Assembly: GCA_023078685.1 (NCBI GenBank)
Contig: JALGAS010000009.1
Location: forward strand, 2,480,001-2,544,000
DNA: 64,000 nucleotides
Direction of reading: 5' to 3'
Origin: Neopestalotiopsis rosae
Taxonomy: Eukaryota > Ascomycota > Sordariomycetes > Amphisphaeriales > Sporocadaceae
Position 1 is the first letter of the stretch. Each line of letters opens with the position of its first letter. Of the stretch, positions 41,946-52,931 are shown in pieces. The translations under genes were made by a program, and so were the position numbers. The notes below the pieces were generated by a model that saw only the letters and a list, made by a program, of their open reading frames with translations, was not told the origin of the DNA and ran no database searches.

Positions 41946-44720
41946 CAATTCATGCACTTGAAAACTGCTCGATAGTGGTCGGCATGTATCAGTATCGAAT
42001 GAATGCACTGCCGGTCCATGTGATAAGAAGACTCGGACCTCCCTTGTCAGCCAGGACCAACCTACCTGAGCCTCTACCTGGCTAGAGAAGCAAGACAGAC
42101 GCGGCGTGTGGTATTACCACTGGACTACAAATAGTTAACATCTTTCAATCGTGAATCTCTATCAATGACCGTCACAGTACCATCGCCACAGACCGACCGA
42201 CCGACCACATACTTACATATTTCCCTGTCGGCGTTTGCGGGGCTTGTCTTGTCATGCAGTAGTGGTAGTAGCAGCAGCATCCAGCGGCAAGCAGAGCAAC
42301 GACGACGCGGACATAATTGGCCCGGTGTCGACCTGAGCATTACAATTTCAGAAACAATAAACCTGGGGTCTCTCATTTCAGAAAGAGCTGGGAGCAGCTG
42401 ACTTGATAACTTCATTGTTCATTGGCCGGCTATCTCTATGGTGTTGTACGGGGTACTCCGTTGCATAGGTCTCCATCAGACCAGAAATCAAACTTCAATG
42501 CGCGGAGCCTGATGCGTGTCGTTCAAACCTGGTCCGACCTCCTCGAGTCACTACTAGGTACTGACAGCCTAGATCCTAGAATTGAGCCGGCGGCCGGTCA
42601 TCTTCAGTCGATCCCATATCTTTCGACTGATCATCGAAAGGGCCGAGCCGTTCTTTTCTGTTGAAGTCAAGTCACAGTACAGTCGGGAGAATAAAACAAG
42701 TCTCGCTACGTCAACCCCTCCATCTTCCTGAATTCTATAATTAATCCTCCTGGAAGCAAGAGCTCACAAAACCCGAAAGCCTTCTCAGCCTCACTCTCTT
42801 CCAAGATCATGCTGCAGAGCCCTTCCGCAGCACAATCACCACTACCAGTAAGTAGCTGTGTGAGATCTTTATTGAGTGCAACTCTCCACTCTCATCATCA
42901 TATGTCCCCTCTGTCTCCTCCGTCTGGCGCTGCGCTGCTCCCCCACACTAGGAGGGAGTAGATATGGAGAGTGGAAGGCGCGCACAGGGTTGTTGGACGT
43001 GCAAACGTGAGTCGAGTCTTGTGCTTGCTGCTACAACAGCAGTAGCAGCGGCACATCACTCAGACATCCGGGCATATGCGCTGACATTTCCCCCCAGAAC
43101 GGAAAATTGGCTGCGATCGCGGTACTCCAGCCTGCAACAATTGCCTGCGGACAGGACGGGAATGTCTAGGGTACGGCATCAGGCTGGCATGGCCCGACCA
43201 GCCCGACGGTCGTCGCCGAAAGAGTCAATTGTCTGGCCACAGCACCCAATTGCCTCCCAGTAATTCCAAATACTATGGCAAGCAGTTTATAAACGTCACC
43301 TACGAAGACTTGGCGCGGATCCGAAATAGCGAAACGCTGCATCGTCTTATCTTGCTTCATGTTCCTCCTCACCCTCGGCGTGTGCTTCCCATGATCCCGA
43401 ACCTGCTGGAAACCGAGTCCCAGCTGCTACAATATTGTAAGTGAAGTCGCCAGTGGTACTATAAAAGCCATAGTAACTGATCATTGCGAAGATCGCGACA
43501 GAGTGTCGCGAATGATTTCGACCATTGACGTCAACAATGGCTTCCGCGAAGATCTCCTACCCATGGCGATGTCACCATATGGTTCGGCCTCGGAAGGTCT
43601 ACGAAACGCCATATACTCTGTGGCTGCCTTCCACTTATGGGGATCTGAAGGTGCATTACCTTTCAAGGCGAAAGCGCTCCGGTCCCTGTCGTCCTCATTG
43701 GCAGCCGACTCTGTGGGCATTAGTGAGACGCAGCTTGCGACGTCTATGATGCTCTGCGTATACAACGTGAGTGGCCAAGGATTAGCGGAATGATGGTGGC
43801 TTTCCCAACGCTGACAAATTTATTAGGTCTTTGATGAGACGGAGGGTCACTGGCTGCTTCATCTGAATGGTGCTAAGAACATATTGCACAGACTCATGTC
43901 GTTCCGAGATGGATACCCTAGGTCCACTTTTTTGCATACGTGGTTCCTCTACCACGAGGTGCTCGGCGAATTCATCGACCCAGCTCAATACCATCCAAAT
44001 GGACCGCTATCACTGCAAGTCAGAGGTTACCTAGATATCGACCCGACAGTGGTAAGGGAAAACAAAGTAATACTTAAAGTTCTTTCTGGACGCTGACTGA
44101 GATATATAGATCGTCGGCTCTCTGGGTTGCTCTATTGAAGTCATGGAGGTTTTGAGCTACGTCAATGGAATCCGTGCACGACAACTGCACACTGAAAACG
44201 ATGAGTTCTCAGCAGAGGAAAAATCTCGTCTTGACGATGAAGTATACTGCATCGAGAGTAAATTGGCGAATCTGGAGCAGAAGATAGACCATAGATACGC
44301 CCTCCAACTGGGTCGGCACAAGTGCGCAATGATTCTCTGGACCGCCGAACTATATCGGATTGCGACTTTCTTGTACCTGCAAAGGGCTCACAACAACGTC
44401 TCAGTCCACGAACTTAGGCCAATGTATCTACAACAGGCCTTTGAGGTCCTGAGGTCTCTCGATGTCTGCGCCAGTCCTTGGCCGCTGTTCGTGCTTGCTT
44501 GCGAAGCTGACACCGATGAACAACGAATTGATGTGCTGGAGGCCCTAGACAGGATGGAAAGTGAACGTCACATTGGAAACATCAGGGCTCTTCGCGACAT
44601 CGTCGAAATATTTTGGAAGCAACAGGATATGCATGCTGAAACTAGGCGACCGCTCAACCCGAAATGGTGGGACGTGATTGATCTCAATATGGCTACTCCA
44701 TGGTTTATCTGAGTGCTGGT
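41820..44720 (+). repeat. Segmental duplication: regulator module copy 2
   Basis: Inverted relative to copy 1 (16878-19640) and copy 3 (52335-54140). It contains ~1 kb of upstream DNA and the full regulator gene. It stops 8 bp after the stop codon; the common end with copy 1 is TGAGTGCTG. Beyond that, unrelated DNA follows. Confidence 0.85.
42964..44712 (+). CDS. Zn(II)2Cys6 transcription factor, copy 2
   Basis: Predicted 494 aa from five exons (42964-43006, 43098-43436, 43492-43766, 43827-44051, 44110-44712), each the same length as in copy 1. After intron 1 is removed, cysteines 10, 13, 20, 27, 30 and 37 form an intact Zn2Cys6 cluster. The middle and C-terminal parts are nearly identical to copy 1 (SRMISTIDVNNGF, HLWGSEGALPF, DPAQYHPNGPLSLQVRG). 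All splice sites are canonical. Two intact copies could both be expressed and bind the same sites as dimers (inference). No nearby pathway genes identify targets; the closest is the ferric reductase at 46057. Confidence 0.9.
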
Positions 44721-45902
44721 TTAGAGGATCTGCTTGGGCAGTCCCTAGTCGATCTCGAGATTTTGCTTCATCCGTCTGTTCTCGTTGGCCTCTTCAGCAG
44801 CCGCAAGATTCTACTATGGCCTCCGCACCACAGCCCCGCCATTTTGTTTGTGTTCAAAGCGCTGCAGAAATCGTTCATCAATCAAATCATTCAAATTAAG
44901 GGATCTCTCACACATGAAAACCCTTGAAGGAGGTCGTCAAAGTAGCGTCAAGTGCTGCCGACCGGAGCATACAGGTCTTTGCCGTCAGGTCACGCTCAAC
45001 GCCTTCCTCAGGCTGAAGGTCATATGCCACCACAGATACTTGAGCCACGCGTCCTAGCATGCTCGCCGGTAGATGACCCAGGAGATAATTCATGAGCCGG
45101 CAAATCTCGTGCACAATTCTGTACTGATAGGACAGGTAATGGGAGAAACGTTTATTTCTCCGGACGGCTGCGAGTATCGGCCCTGCGGAAAGCCGAGTCG
45201 ATGCGCTGAAGGCCCTGCACCTTTTCGTCACGGCGTTTACAGCAGCAGGCAAAAGCAAAAAGGTTTACATGCTATTAAGTAGGACTCAGTCCTCCCAGAC
45301 GATGATGAGCAACATGAGAAATTGAATGGCTACTGACTGCCAATAATAGCAAAGACCGTCAGTATAGCCATGGCATTAGAACTGCACCGCGAAGTGGAAT
45401 TGAATGTACGCATCACAGGGACCTACGACGTGGGAACTCGTGGCCCGTTTGAGGTTCTTCTGTGACGGTCATCGCAAGCATGAGATGGTGTTGAGTATCC
45501 TCCAGCATTAATTGTACCAATGATTGGTCCATGTCCAATTGGAGCCGTGCCTTTTACTCAAGCTTGCTCAGAATTCTATCTTACTATCTTGTGCATTAGG
45601 CAGGAACTGGGCATGCGTAAACAAAAGATCCCTTATTCAATACAAGGTGCTGATGGGACCGCCCTGGACTGCTGCCAAGACCTGCATCAGACCCTACAAC
45701 AGCTAAAAGGCTTTGACATAATTGGTTGGATATAGAGAATGTGGAAGGGGTAGGTGGCGCGCGGACGATTATGTGCAAAATCTGAGAATGGACCCTAACA
45801 AGCACAAGGCTGTACGGTCGCATCAAGAATTACTGATCGGAATCCGCGCTTGCCGCTTTTCTTGCGTCTTTTGATGGGTATTCGTTCAAAATGCCAGGAG
45901 GT
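44721..45902. other. Intergenic with weak relics
   Basis: A 116-codon minus frame (44908-45258) is protein-like in places (YLSYQYRIVHEICRLMNYLL) but has no recognised family. A plus-strand snippet near 45370 (IAMALELHREVELN) recalls the middle homology region of Zn2Cys6 regulators but is only ~20 residues. I call no gene. Confidence 0.35.
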
Positions 45903-45920
45903 ACATACAGTACTGTATGT
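45903..45920. promoter_or_regulatory. Perfect 18-bp palindrome upstream of the ferric reductase
   Basis: ACATACAGTACTGTATGT, perfectly self-complementary, ~140 bp upstream of the ferric reductase start. A shorter perfect form, TACAGTACTGTA, lies at 46031. It may be a binding site for a dimeric regulator (inference). Confidence 0.4.
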
Positions 45921-46030
45921 CGACCCGAGCCTATGTACCAGAACTAATCTGTGCTAAAGCACAGTTGATGCTACCTCCGCCAAAAGGGGTTGCAGTTTGT
46001 CACTGATTAGAATGTGAATCTACATACATA

Positions 46031-46042
46031 TACAGTACTGTA
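46031..46042. promoter_or_regulatory. Perfect 12-bp palindrome at the ferric reductase start
   Basis: TACAGTACTGTA, 14 bp before the first candidate ATG (46057) and inside the 18-bp palindrome consensus of 45903. Confidence 0.4.
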
Positions 46043-46056
46043 GCACAAAACATCTT

Positions 46057-48181
46057 TTGCAGTCAATGAAGCCAAAACCGTCGATAAAGTCCACTAGTGG
46101 AGTTGTCGTGGATACCTATCCCCGAATGAGATTGAGCGGTACACTACTAGCTCTTTGGATCGTTTTGGTGTTCCACTGTTACTTGTTTCACTTATGGAGG
46201 CGCTCCAACTTCATTTCAGTCTCTATGTACGATACACTGAAACGTGCGTTCCGCATCATCAGATCATCACTTCATTCATCAGATAAATAACCAGGGAAAT
46301 ATCAATATATACGGCTTGATTTCTTCCACAGCAACGAATCAAGAGCCACTGCGATCACTCTTAGGAGAAATTATATGGAGATGAATGTCATCCTTATATA
46401 TGCCATATCTTGGTGTGGCTTATTCCTTTTGATCATAGTTGTCAACTTAGCAATCAGACACCAAAGGCCCGCAAGGTCGATCCTTCTGCACCCATTAAAG
46501 CTTTTCCTCTATCGGGACGTAGTGCGCCGACATAAGCTGATAGGTCCTATCACAATACTTTCACTGGCCGTGCACATTGGTTATATCGCACTTCACATAT
46601 TTTGTCTTACCTTCCGTGCTCATTCGGTTCGGGAGTTCGCTCTTCGAGCAGGAAACATGGCACTTTTGAGTCTCTTGCCTCTTGGGTTTAACTTTTCTCT
46701 GAAATTCTGGTTTGATAGCCTGGGTATGCCTTTGACGACTGGTTTGTCCATTCACCGCGCTAATGGTTGGATGTGCTGCGTTCTCGTCTTATGCCACGTG
46801 GTTGCTATGATGGTGTCTGCCGGTTCTTCCTCAATCTTCGATGATTTGTATACCTCTTTGGTATTTCAGTCGGACCTTAGTTGCAATACAATTTGCTGAT
46901 GTTGGAACAGGGTGCCACGTCACTTCTTATACTCGCTATTCTATCGTTCCCCTTTTTGCAGCGCCGCTACTATGAGATATTTCTCAAGGCTCATCAGATC
47001 TTGGCGATTGCTTCGATCATTAGCATTATTCGACACCTGCTGCCAACTTCAAGTTTACAATTTCAATTTGCGGTCGGGTACGTGGCAGCTTCGCTGGCAA
47101 TATTTATCGCCCGTCTTTGCCTCATGATCTTTCGCAATAAGAGGATGGGCCGTCGATTCACTAGAGTTCTCATCAGAGAGGCGCATGGATTAGTGCACAT
47201 GGAGGTACGGCTACCTAGACCACTCAAGGTCGATGCTGGCCAATACGTCCTGGTGTGGATCCCCAGTATCAATCTCTTGTCTTTTCTCCAGATGCACCCA
47301 TTTACGGTGGCTTCCTGGTCAAGTGTTGCAAAGGACAAGCTCGATCTTGTCGTACAGCCGCGTCGAGGTATCACGAGTGACATGAGGAATCTATGTCTGG
47401 ATACCGGTGCTATTAGCGAGGCATCACCCAGTCAGGAGAGACTTGCTTTCGTCAGCGGACCTTATGGACGAACCATTCCTGTTTGGGATTACAGAGGCGT
47501 GCTATTGGTTGCAAATGATTTCGGCATCGTCGCCTTGCTTCCATACTTGACCAAATTAGTGCATGGCTATCGGCGCCGAAAGGGGTGCACAAGACGAGTC
47601 CACCTGGTGTGGCACACGAGAGAACTCGGTAAGTTCAAGCAGCAGACCGGTGCCGGATACATACTTACCGTTGTCAGATCATATCCATTCGCTCCTGAAA
47701 TTCTTGAATTACAACTTGGAGGAGGATCAAAGCTACGTTAGTTTTCCCATTGCCCCTGTCCTATCTCGACCGCGAATAGTCCATAAAATTAAACTTTCTA
47801 ATCTAGATGTTTACGATTTCGATCTTTTTCGAAGAAGAGCTCATAAGTCGTCCTTCCGGTCATCGCATTAGTATATATAATCAAGCTCCAGATATGAGGC
47901 GACTCATCAGTGAAGTAGTAGCAAGGAACTTTTGGGAGCCAGTAGTCCGCAAGGAGCAAAGTGCTGTAGAACTGTCGGACGAAGACCAGAGGGAGGAGGA
48001 AAATGAGAGCGCAATGCTTATTCTTGGTAAGTTGCTGATCGAGTCATGCATGAAAACTGAGCTCACCAACTACCAACCAGTGTCGGGATCAGGGAAGCTT
48101 CGTGATGAGATCCGGAAGCACGCTCAACCATACCTAGCGAAGGATATTGTACTGAAGGAACTTGATTTTCAGCCCGAATGA
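46057..48181 (+). CDS. Ferric-chelate reductase (FRE/NOX-like flavocytochrome)
   Basis: Six exons (46057-46226, 46332-46860, 46911-47628, 47678-47736, 47807-48026, 48081-48181), total 1797 bp, 598 aa; MKPKPS at 46066 is an alternative start. Order: N-terminal membrane anchor, then the ferric-reductase transmembrane domain with paired haem-ligand histidines (HKLIGPITILSLAVH, HRANGWMCCVLVLCH, AHQILAIASIISIIRH). The FAD-binding region has HPFTVAS and the NAD(P)-binding region GPYG plus VLLVANDFGIVALLPYL. It ends with the family-typical SGSGKLRDEIRK and ELDFQPE. It moves electrons from cytosolic NADPH across the plasma membrane to reduce Fe3+ or Cu2+ outside. Length is normal and no break is seen. 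The first donor (GTACGA) is the least certain. Two palindromes lie just upstream. Confidence 0.85.
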
Positions 48182-48425
48182 TCTTGTGGAATGCAATTCG
48201 GCTTTCCAATACAGATGCGTAGCATTGCATTTTCTCTGGGCTAAAATGACAAACTGATCAACGGGAGCTTTTTGCAATATCCTTGACTATTCAACGATTC
48301 TTGACGACCGCATACAGTCGTTGACTTGAAATGGATGTATCGCAGCCCATTGGATCTTGCCCCAGTCAAGAAAACGCCTAGTCGAAAGGAATGAAACAAG
48401 ATGACGCTTTCTTACCGTTCTTAAT

Positions 48426-50264
48426 GTGTTCAAAGCTTGTGCTAATAACACGATCTCAGGTGCACACAGTGAAGGCAGGGAGGCTCATCAACGGCACTGC
48501 TATATCCCCCTTCCCCGGAACCGCAAGTTCACCGGACGAGACGAAGTGCTTCAACGCCTTCAGGAAAAGCTTTTTGAGCAGCCGGATTGTCAGAAGCTCG
48601 CAGTGCTAGGCCTAGGAGGCGTAGGAAAGACCTCAGTGGCGCTGCAGTTTGCGTATTGGGCGAAGGAAAATCAGCAGGACTACTCCGTTCTGTGGGTTCC
48701 AGCATATAGTCGCCCAGGTTTCGACCAGGCATATGGGGAGATTGCCAGGCGTCTAGGGGTCAAAGCGAACAGCAAGGACGAAGATTCTCGAGAGCTGGTT
48801 CGACGACATCTGGAGTCGGAAGACAATGGCAAGTGGTTCCTCGTCGTTGACAATGTTGACGACGAAAGTTTCCTGTACGGACAGTCCAGCACTGACTCCA
48901 ACTCTGATGCAATATCCGAAGCTGGTATACACCAGTACCTGCCAGAGAGCGAGAATTGCATACTGCTCTTCACCACGCGGTCGCCCGACGTGGTGGTTGA
49001 GGTGGCGGACCCTGACGTGGTTGAGCTAACAGAAATGAGCTCGGAGGAAGCTCTCGGTCTTTTGGGGAAGTCGTTACGCCGGCAACAGCTGCTTCGGGAT
49101 AACAGTTCTGTTGCGGAGCTTCTGGGAGAACTTGCATACCTGCCGCTGGCCATCGCCCAGGCTGCCGCATATCTCAATCGGAATCGACAGGCGTCCATCA
49201 ATTCTTACCTCAGACTCTTACATGGCACGGAGCAAGACATGGTCAGCCTGCTGAGCCGAGAGTTCCGAGATGGGTCTCTTTTCCAGGCATCGTAGCGAGC
49301 AGTAGCAACGACCTGGTTGGTTTCGTTTGATCAGATCTCTCTTTCGGATCGTGCAGCCATAAAACTGCTTTCGTTCATAGCATGCATCGAGCCAAAGAGC
49401 ATTCCCGTCTCGCTGTTACCTCAAATGGAGACGGCAGAAGAGAGAGAACATGCGATCGGCACGCTTTGTGGTTATGTGTTTCTGGTCGCCAGAGAAGATG
49501 GAGAGATGTTCGATATGCATCGGCTGGTGCACGTAGCGATACGAATCTGGAACCAGCGATATGACCGCACGACAGAAGCGACACTGGGTGCTATCCATCA
49601 GCTGAACGCAGTCTTTCCGTCGAGCGATAAGGTCAATCAGGATCGCTGGAGAGCGTATCTGCCACACGCCGTACGGGCGCTTCGCGAGAGCAAGGAGCAC
49701 CGTGAACAGGAGAGGTACGACTTGATTTACCGAGTGGGCCAATGCTTGTATCAAGACAGACGGTTCAAAGAAGCGGTAGCGGCTTTGGAAGAGACGGCTA
49801 GCTGGAGAAGAGATCAGATGTCTGATATGGATCCGGCTCGGTTGACATTAAACCACTGGCTCGCAAGCGCATACCTGTCCGACAGGCGGATCAAAGAGGC
49901 GATCGTGATGTTCGAGCGTGTGGTGGCGGTCCAAGAGCAGACGCTGGACGAGAGGGATCATGATCGACTAGCGTCACAATACGAGCTCGCAAGCGCATAC
50001 CTGTCCGACAGGCGGATCAAGGAGGCGATCGTGATGTTGGAGCATGTGGTGGCGGTTCGAGAGCAGACGCTGGACGAGAGGGATCATGATCGACTAGCGT
50101 CACAATACGAGCTCGCAAGGGCGTACCTAGCTTACGGAGAGGCTCAGAAAGCAGTCGTCCTCCTTGAGCATGTTGTGGCTATAAAATCGGAAATACTTGC
50201 ACCTGATGATTACAGCCGACTTCTGTCATTAGATTTGCTATCGGATGCCAGAGAGGCAATATAA
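48426..50264 (+). pseudogene. NB-ARC/TPR NLR (STAND) protein with one nonsense codon
   Basis: One continuous frame interrupted only by TAG at 49293-49295. The NB-ARC domain has a P-loop GLGGVGKTS (frame residues ~62-70), Walker B WFLVVDNVDD (~137-146), LLFTTRS (~180) and a GLPL-like LPLAIAQAAAYL (~238). After the stop, VATTWLVSFDQI and LLSFIACIEPKSIP continue the helical arm, then tetratricopeptide repeats of 42 aa (YLSDRRIKEAIVM, RVVAVQEQTLDERDHDRLA). The 5' end is incomplete: an AG acceptor at 48459 joins GAHSEGREAHQRH, and no effector domain (HET, PNP, patatin, HeLo) is found upstream. The stop falls where relatives carry Gln, so CAG to TAG is likely. Such proteins sense non-self and trigger cell death. 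It starts ~240 bp after the ferric reductase on the same strand. Confidence 0.82.
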
Positions 50265-50647
50265 GGGTATCCTTTTTGCGTAGCAGGCTGTTTTAGTCCA
50301 GTAGAGGAGGCAGTTCCTTTTATAGATTAATATGCATATAAGCGAGTGATCCAAAATCGGACCTATACTTGTGTTGATGACAGTGTACATAGACTCAGCA
50401 GTCATCCCTGTCATGAGGTCCGTGCGCAGAAACCGAAAGAGTAGAAGAAGAGGACACTGGTTTCGCTAGCGACTGTAGAAGCTGTGACGTCCTGATATGT
50501 ACAGTATGGAAGCAAAGGCTAATCACTCTACATGAATTATCCTTTCTCTTGGACCATGGGTGATCCGTTTCTAGCTGTAAAGCTTCCAATCACGGAGAAG
50601 ATCGTGCTGTAGGGTGCATTGTGGATCTCAGATGTTGTAAAGCATAT
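50265..50647. other. Intergenic, nothing recognised
   Basis: Only short frames without features. Confidence 0.35.
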
Positions 50648-50874
50648 TCCACTCCAAGTCAAATTATAGACGTCGACTCGTCACATTCCGTGCGGTTTTG
50701 CTTAGCCCCCTTCAAGCTGTCTATATATTGATCTTGAAGTACCGTTTCAAGGAAGGAATGGAGCAAAATACGATCAAAGACCATTATAGGATGTTCAAGA
50801 TCCAGACCAAGGGCGGTCCAAAAAGCTTTTTCTGTCTTCAGAAGTCCTGAAAAGCTGAAAGGATCTGACCAGTA
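50648..50874 (-). pseudogene. Conserved gene-end fragment (copy 2 of 2)
   Basis: The minus frame reads DPFSFSGLLKTEKAFWTALG, then LDLEHPIMVFDRILLHSF, then ETVLQDQYIDSLKGAKQ. It is open to a stop just below 50662 and matches 25866-26110. A truncated MITE (copy D) abuts it on the right, where an upstream exon would be expected. Confidence 0.45.
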
Positions 50875-51078
50875 TACAGAGACCAGCAAAATTGGCTTCT
50901 TGTTTTGTCTCTCTTCTCTAGTCTTTGAGCACGGACGATCCATATTCTGCGCCGACCTATATGTACCGTGACCAGACCCACTTAGTACTGCCATAAATGA
51001 GTACTTCAGTCAGCCAAAATCGGCTCTGGTCAACAAGCAATTCTCTACTTTCAGCCTAAGTGCCACTGGCTTGCCGTA
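50875..51078. mobile_element. Truncated 334-bp-family MITE, copy D
   Basis: Left terminus TACAGAGACCAGCAAAATTGG, left arm and centre are present; similarity ends at GGCTTGCCG (about 51078) before the right arm. It is not expected to be mobile. Confidence 0.82.
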
Positions 51079-51359
51079 TCGGACCCCAGCGGCAGCTTTT
51101 CGGATCCTGGTCATCAAAGTGACCCATGCATCGCCAGCAGATGAATACGACATAGTTATCGAGACGCACGATTCATGTTTCCAGGACCAGGCGATGAACG
51201 GATTAGTACTCGCTTGTTGCAGACGCCGGGAAGGTCTCCTCCTTATGAAGTTTCTCGCTGATAGATGAGCTAGAGACATGTCTAGGACTACCGCCATGGA
51301 ATAATACATTGAACAAGGTTGGAGAAAGAGGCAGACAACGATCGAAGCAGGCATTGAAA
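51079..51359. other. Intergenic, nothing recognised
   Basis: Overlapping frames on both strands; the minus frame is largely MITE-derived. Confidence 0.35.
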
Positions 51360-51790
51360 AATGATCCAGCTCTTCCGTCTTCCGTCAAGTGTGCTCGCTC
51401 GCTTATGCTTCTTCTAAGTCGGAATGTAGTCCGGGTGTTTATTGCAATGGACCCAAAGCGTACCGACCGCTCGACGAAAAAGCAGGACATGGAGCTATTG
51501 CTCTCTTATGTGGAGCCACAACGATCTTCCGGGCTCGGTTCTGCAGGGACGCGTTGGTCCTTATTTACAAGTACGGAAGGAATCACGTTGGCCATCGTCA
51601 AAGTTGGTCAACTTTGCGACAGCCCCAGGCCATTCTGCTTATCGCCGATTCGCGCCGCGTGTACGGAGTGGCTTTCCGGGGCAGCCCTGCACCATTTCAT
51701 CACAGGAAGGTCAATTTCGTACCAACATGGCTTGCGTTAGAAAACTCCAGCCTGGAGTTCCCAGCCCAATTTATGGCGCTAGAGGAGGTA
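51360..51790 (+). repeat. Degenerate dispersed repeat, copy 2 of 3
   Basis: About 340 bp similar to the minus strand of 38400-38840 (shared GGTGTTTAT, ACCGCTCGACGAA-like, GGTCAACTTTGCGACA). Several overlapping frames are open, but conservation is at the DNA level only. Confidence 0.5.
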
Positions 51791-52334
51791 TTTTGATGCC
51801 AAAACGTCAACGAAGATGATTAGTATATGCGAGGAACTCCCCGGTGAAGAGCTTGGCCTTGAACGTGAGAAGTCGGGGATGGAACGGTTGTGTCCATGCT
51901 CATTGACTCAGTCTATTTACGATCGTGCATGCCCTTCGTTTGTGATACAAACCGACTACTGATCAATAGCGATTGCCCACCATGAAGATAACGTGTTGGC
52001 GTCCGAAACCTTCGCCTCGGCTGTTATTTTCTTACTTTGCAAATAAAGAATGCGAGGATGTACTGCAAACCCTTGCGGCGACTCTTGGGTTTGTAATCAA
52101 TTACCGTCTTACCTAACGTCCGCTTCATCCCATTATCACCCGATTGCCCAAAGCTTTAATTTGGAACTATTGGGATCACCTCTGTCGCTTTCTTCCGATT
52201 TATCCTCAGCGAAAGTCGCTCGAATGCCTTCTTGTCTAGCCGTCTGCTTCCGAGCCGTGCGGTGCAAAGGTACCAAAGAAATCCTTATGCAAAAGCATGA
52301 GGTAAGCGAGAAGGGGAAACGGGAAGGTTCGCTT
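51791..52334. other. Intergenic, nothing recognised
   Basis: No supported gene. The right end is the sharp break where regulator copy 3 starts. Confidence 0.35.
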
Positions 52335-52931
52335 GGGTAGGAGATCTTCGCGGAAGCCATTGTTGACGTCAATGGTGGAAATCATTCGCGAAATTCTGTC
52401 GCGATCTTTGCAATGATCAGTTAGTATGGATTTGGTAGTACCACTCGCAGCCTCACTTACAATATTGTAGCAGCTGGGGCTCGGTTTCCACCAGGTTCAG
52501 GATCATGGGAAGCACAGGCCGAAAGCGAGGAGGAACATGAAGCAAGATGAGACGATGCAGCGTATCGCTATTTCGGATCCGCGCCAAGTCTTCGTAGGTG
52601 ACGTTTATAAACTTCTTGCCATAGTATTTGGAATTACTGGGAGGCAATTGGGTGCTGTGGCCAGGCAATTGACTCTTTCGGCGACGACCGTCGGGTTGGT
52701 CGGGCCATGCCAGCCTGATGCTGTACCCTAGGCATTGCCGCCCTGTCCGCAGGCAATTATTACAGGCTGGAGCACCACGATCGCAGCCAATTTTCCGTTC
52801 TGGGAGGGAAATGTCAGCGCATATACCCGGATGTCTGAGCGATGTGCCGCTGCTACTGCTGTAGCTGCAAGCACAAGACTTGACTCACGTTTACACGTCC
52901 AACATCCAGGTACGCGTCCTCCACTCTCCAT
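52335..52931 (-). pseudogene. Zn(II)2Cys6 transcription factor, truncated copy 3
   Basis: Contains exon 1 (start ATG at 52931), intron 1, all of exon 2, intron 2 and the first ~60 bp of exon 3, then breaks off at about 52335 (shared end GGGTAGGAGATC). The zinc cluster is intact at sequence level (CDRGAPACNNC), but the effector region is missing. If transcribed it could encode only a DNA-binding stub read into foreign sequence. Confidence 0.85.

Noticed and set aside
41553..41975. Open frames rich in Phe/Ser ending near 41975
   Set aside because: They are translations of the TTTC microsatellite.
46881..47741. Separate 286-aa gene starting at 46881
   Set aside because: Its first residues are intron sequence; it is exon 3 of the ferric reductase.
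48680..49201. 173-codon minus-strand frame over the NB-ARC domain
   Set aside because: Shadow of the NLR coding strand; Ser/Arg-rich low-complexity translation.
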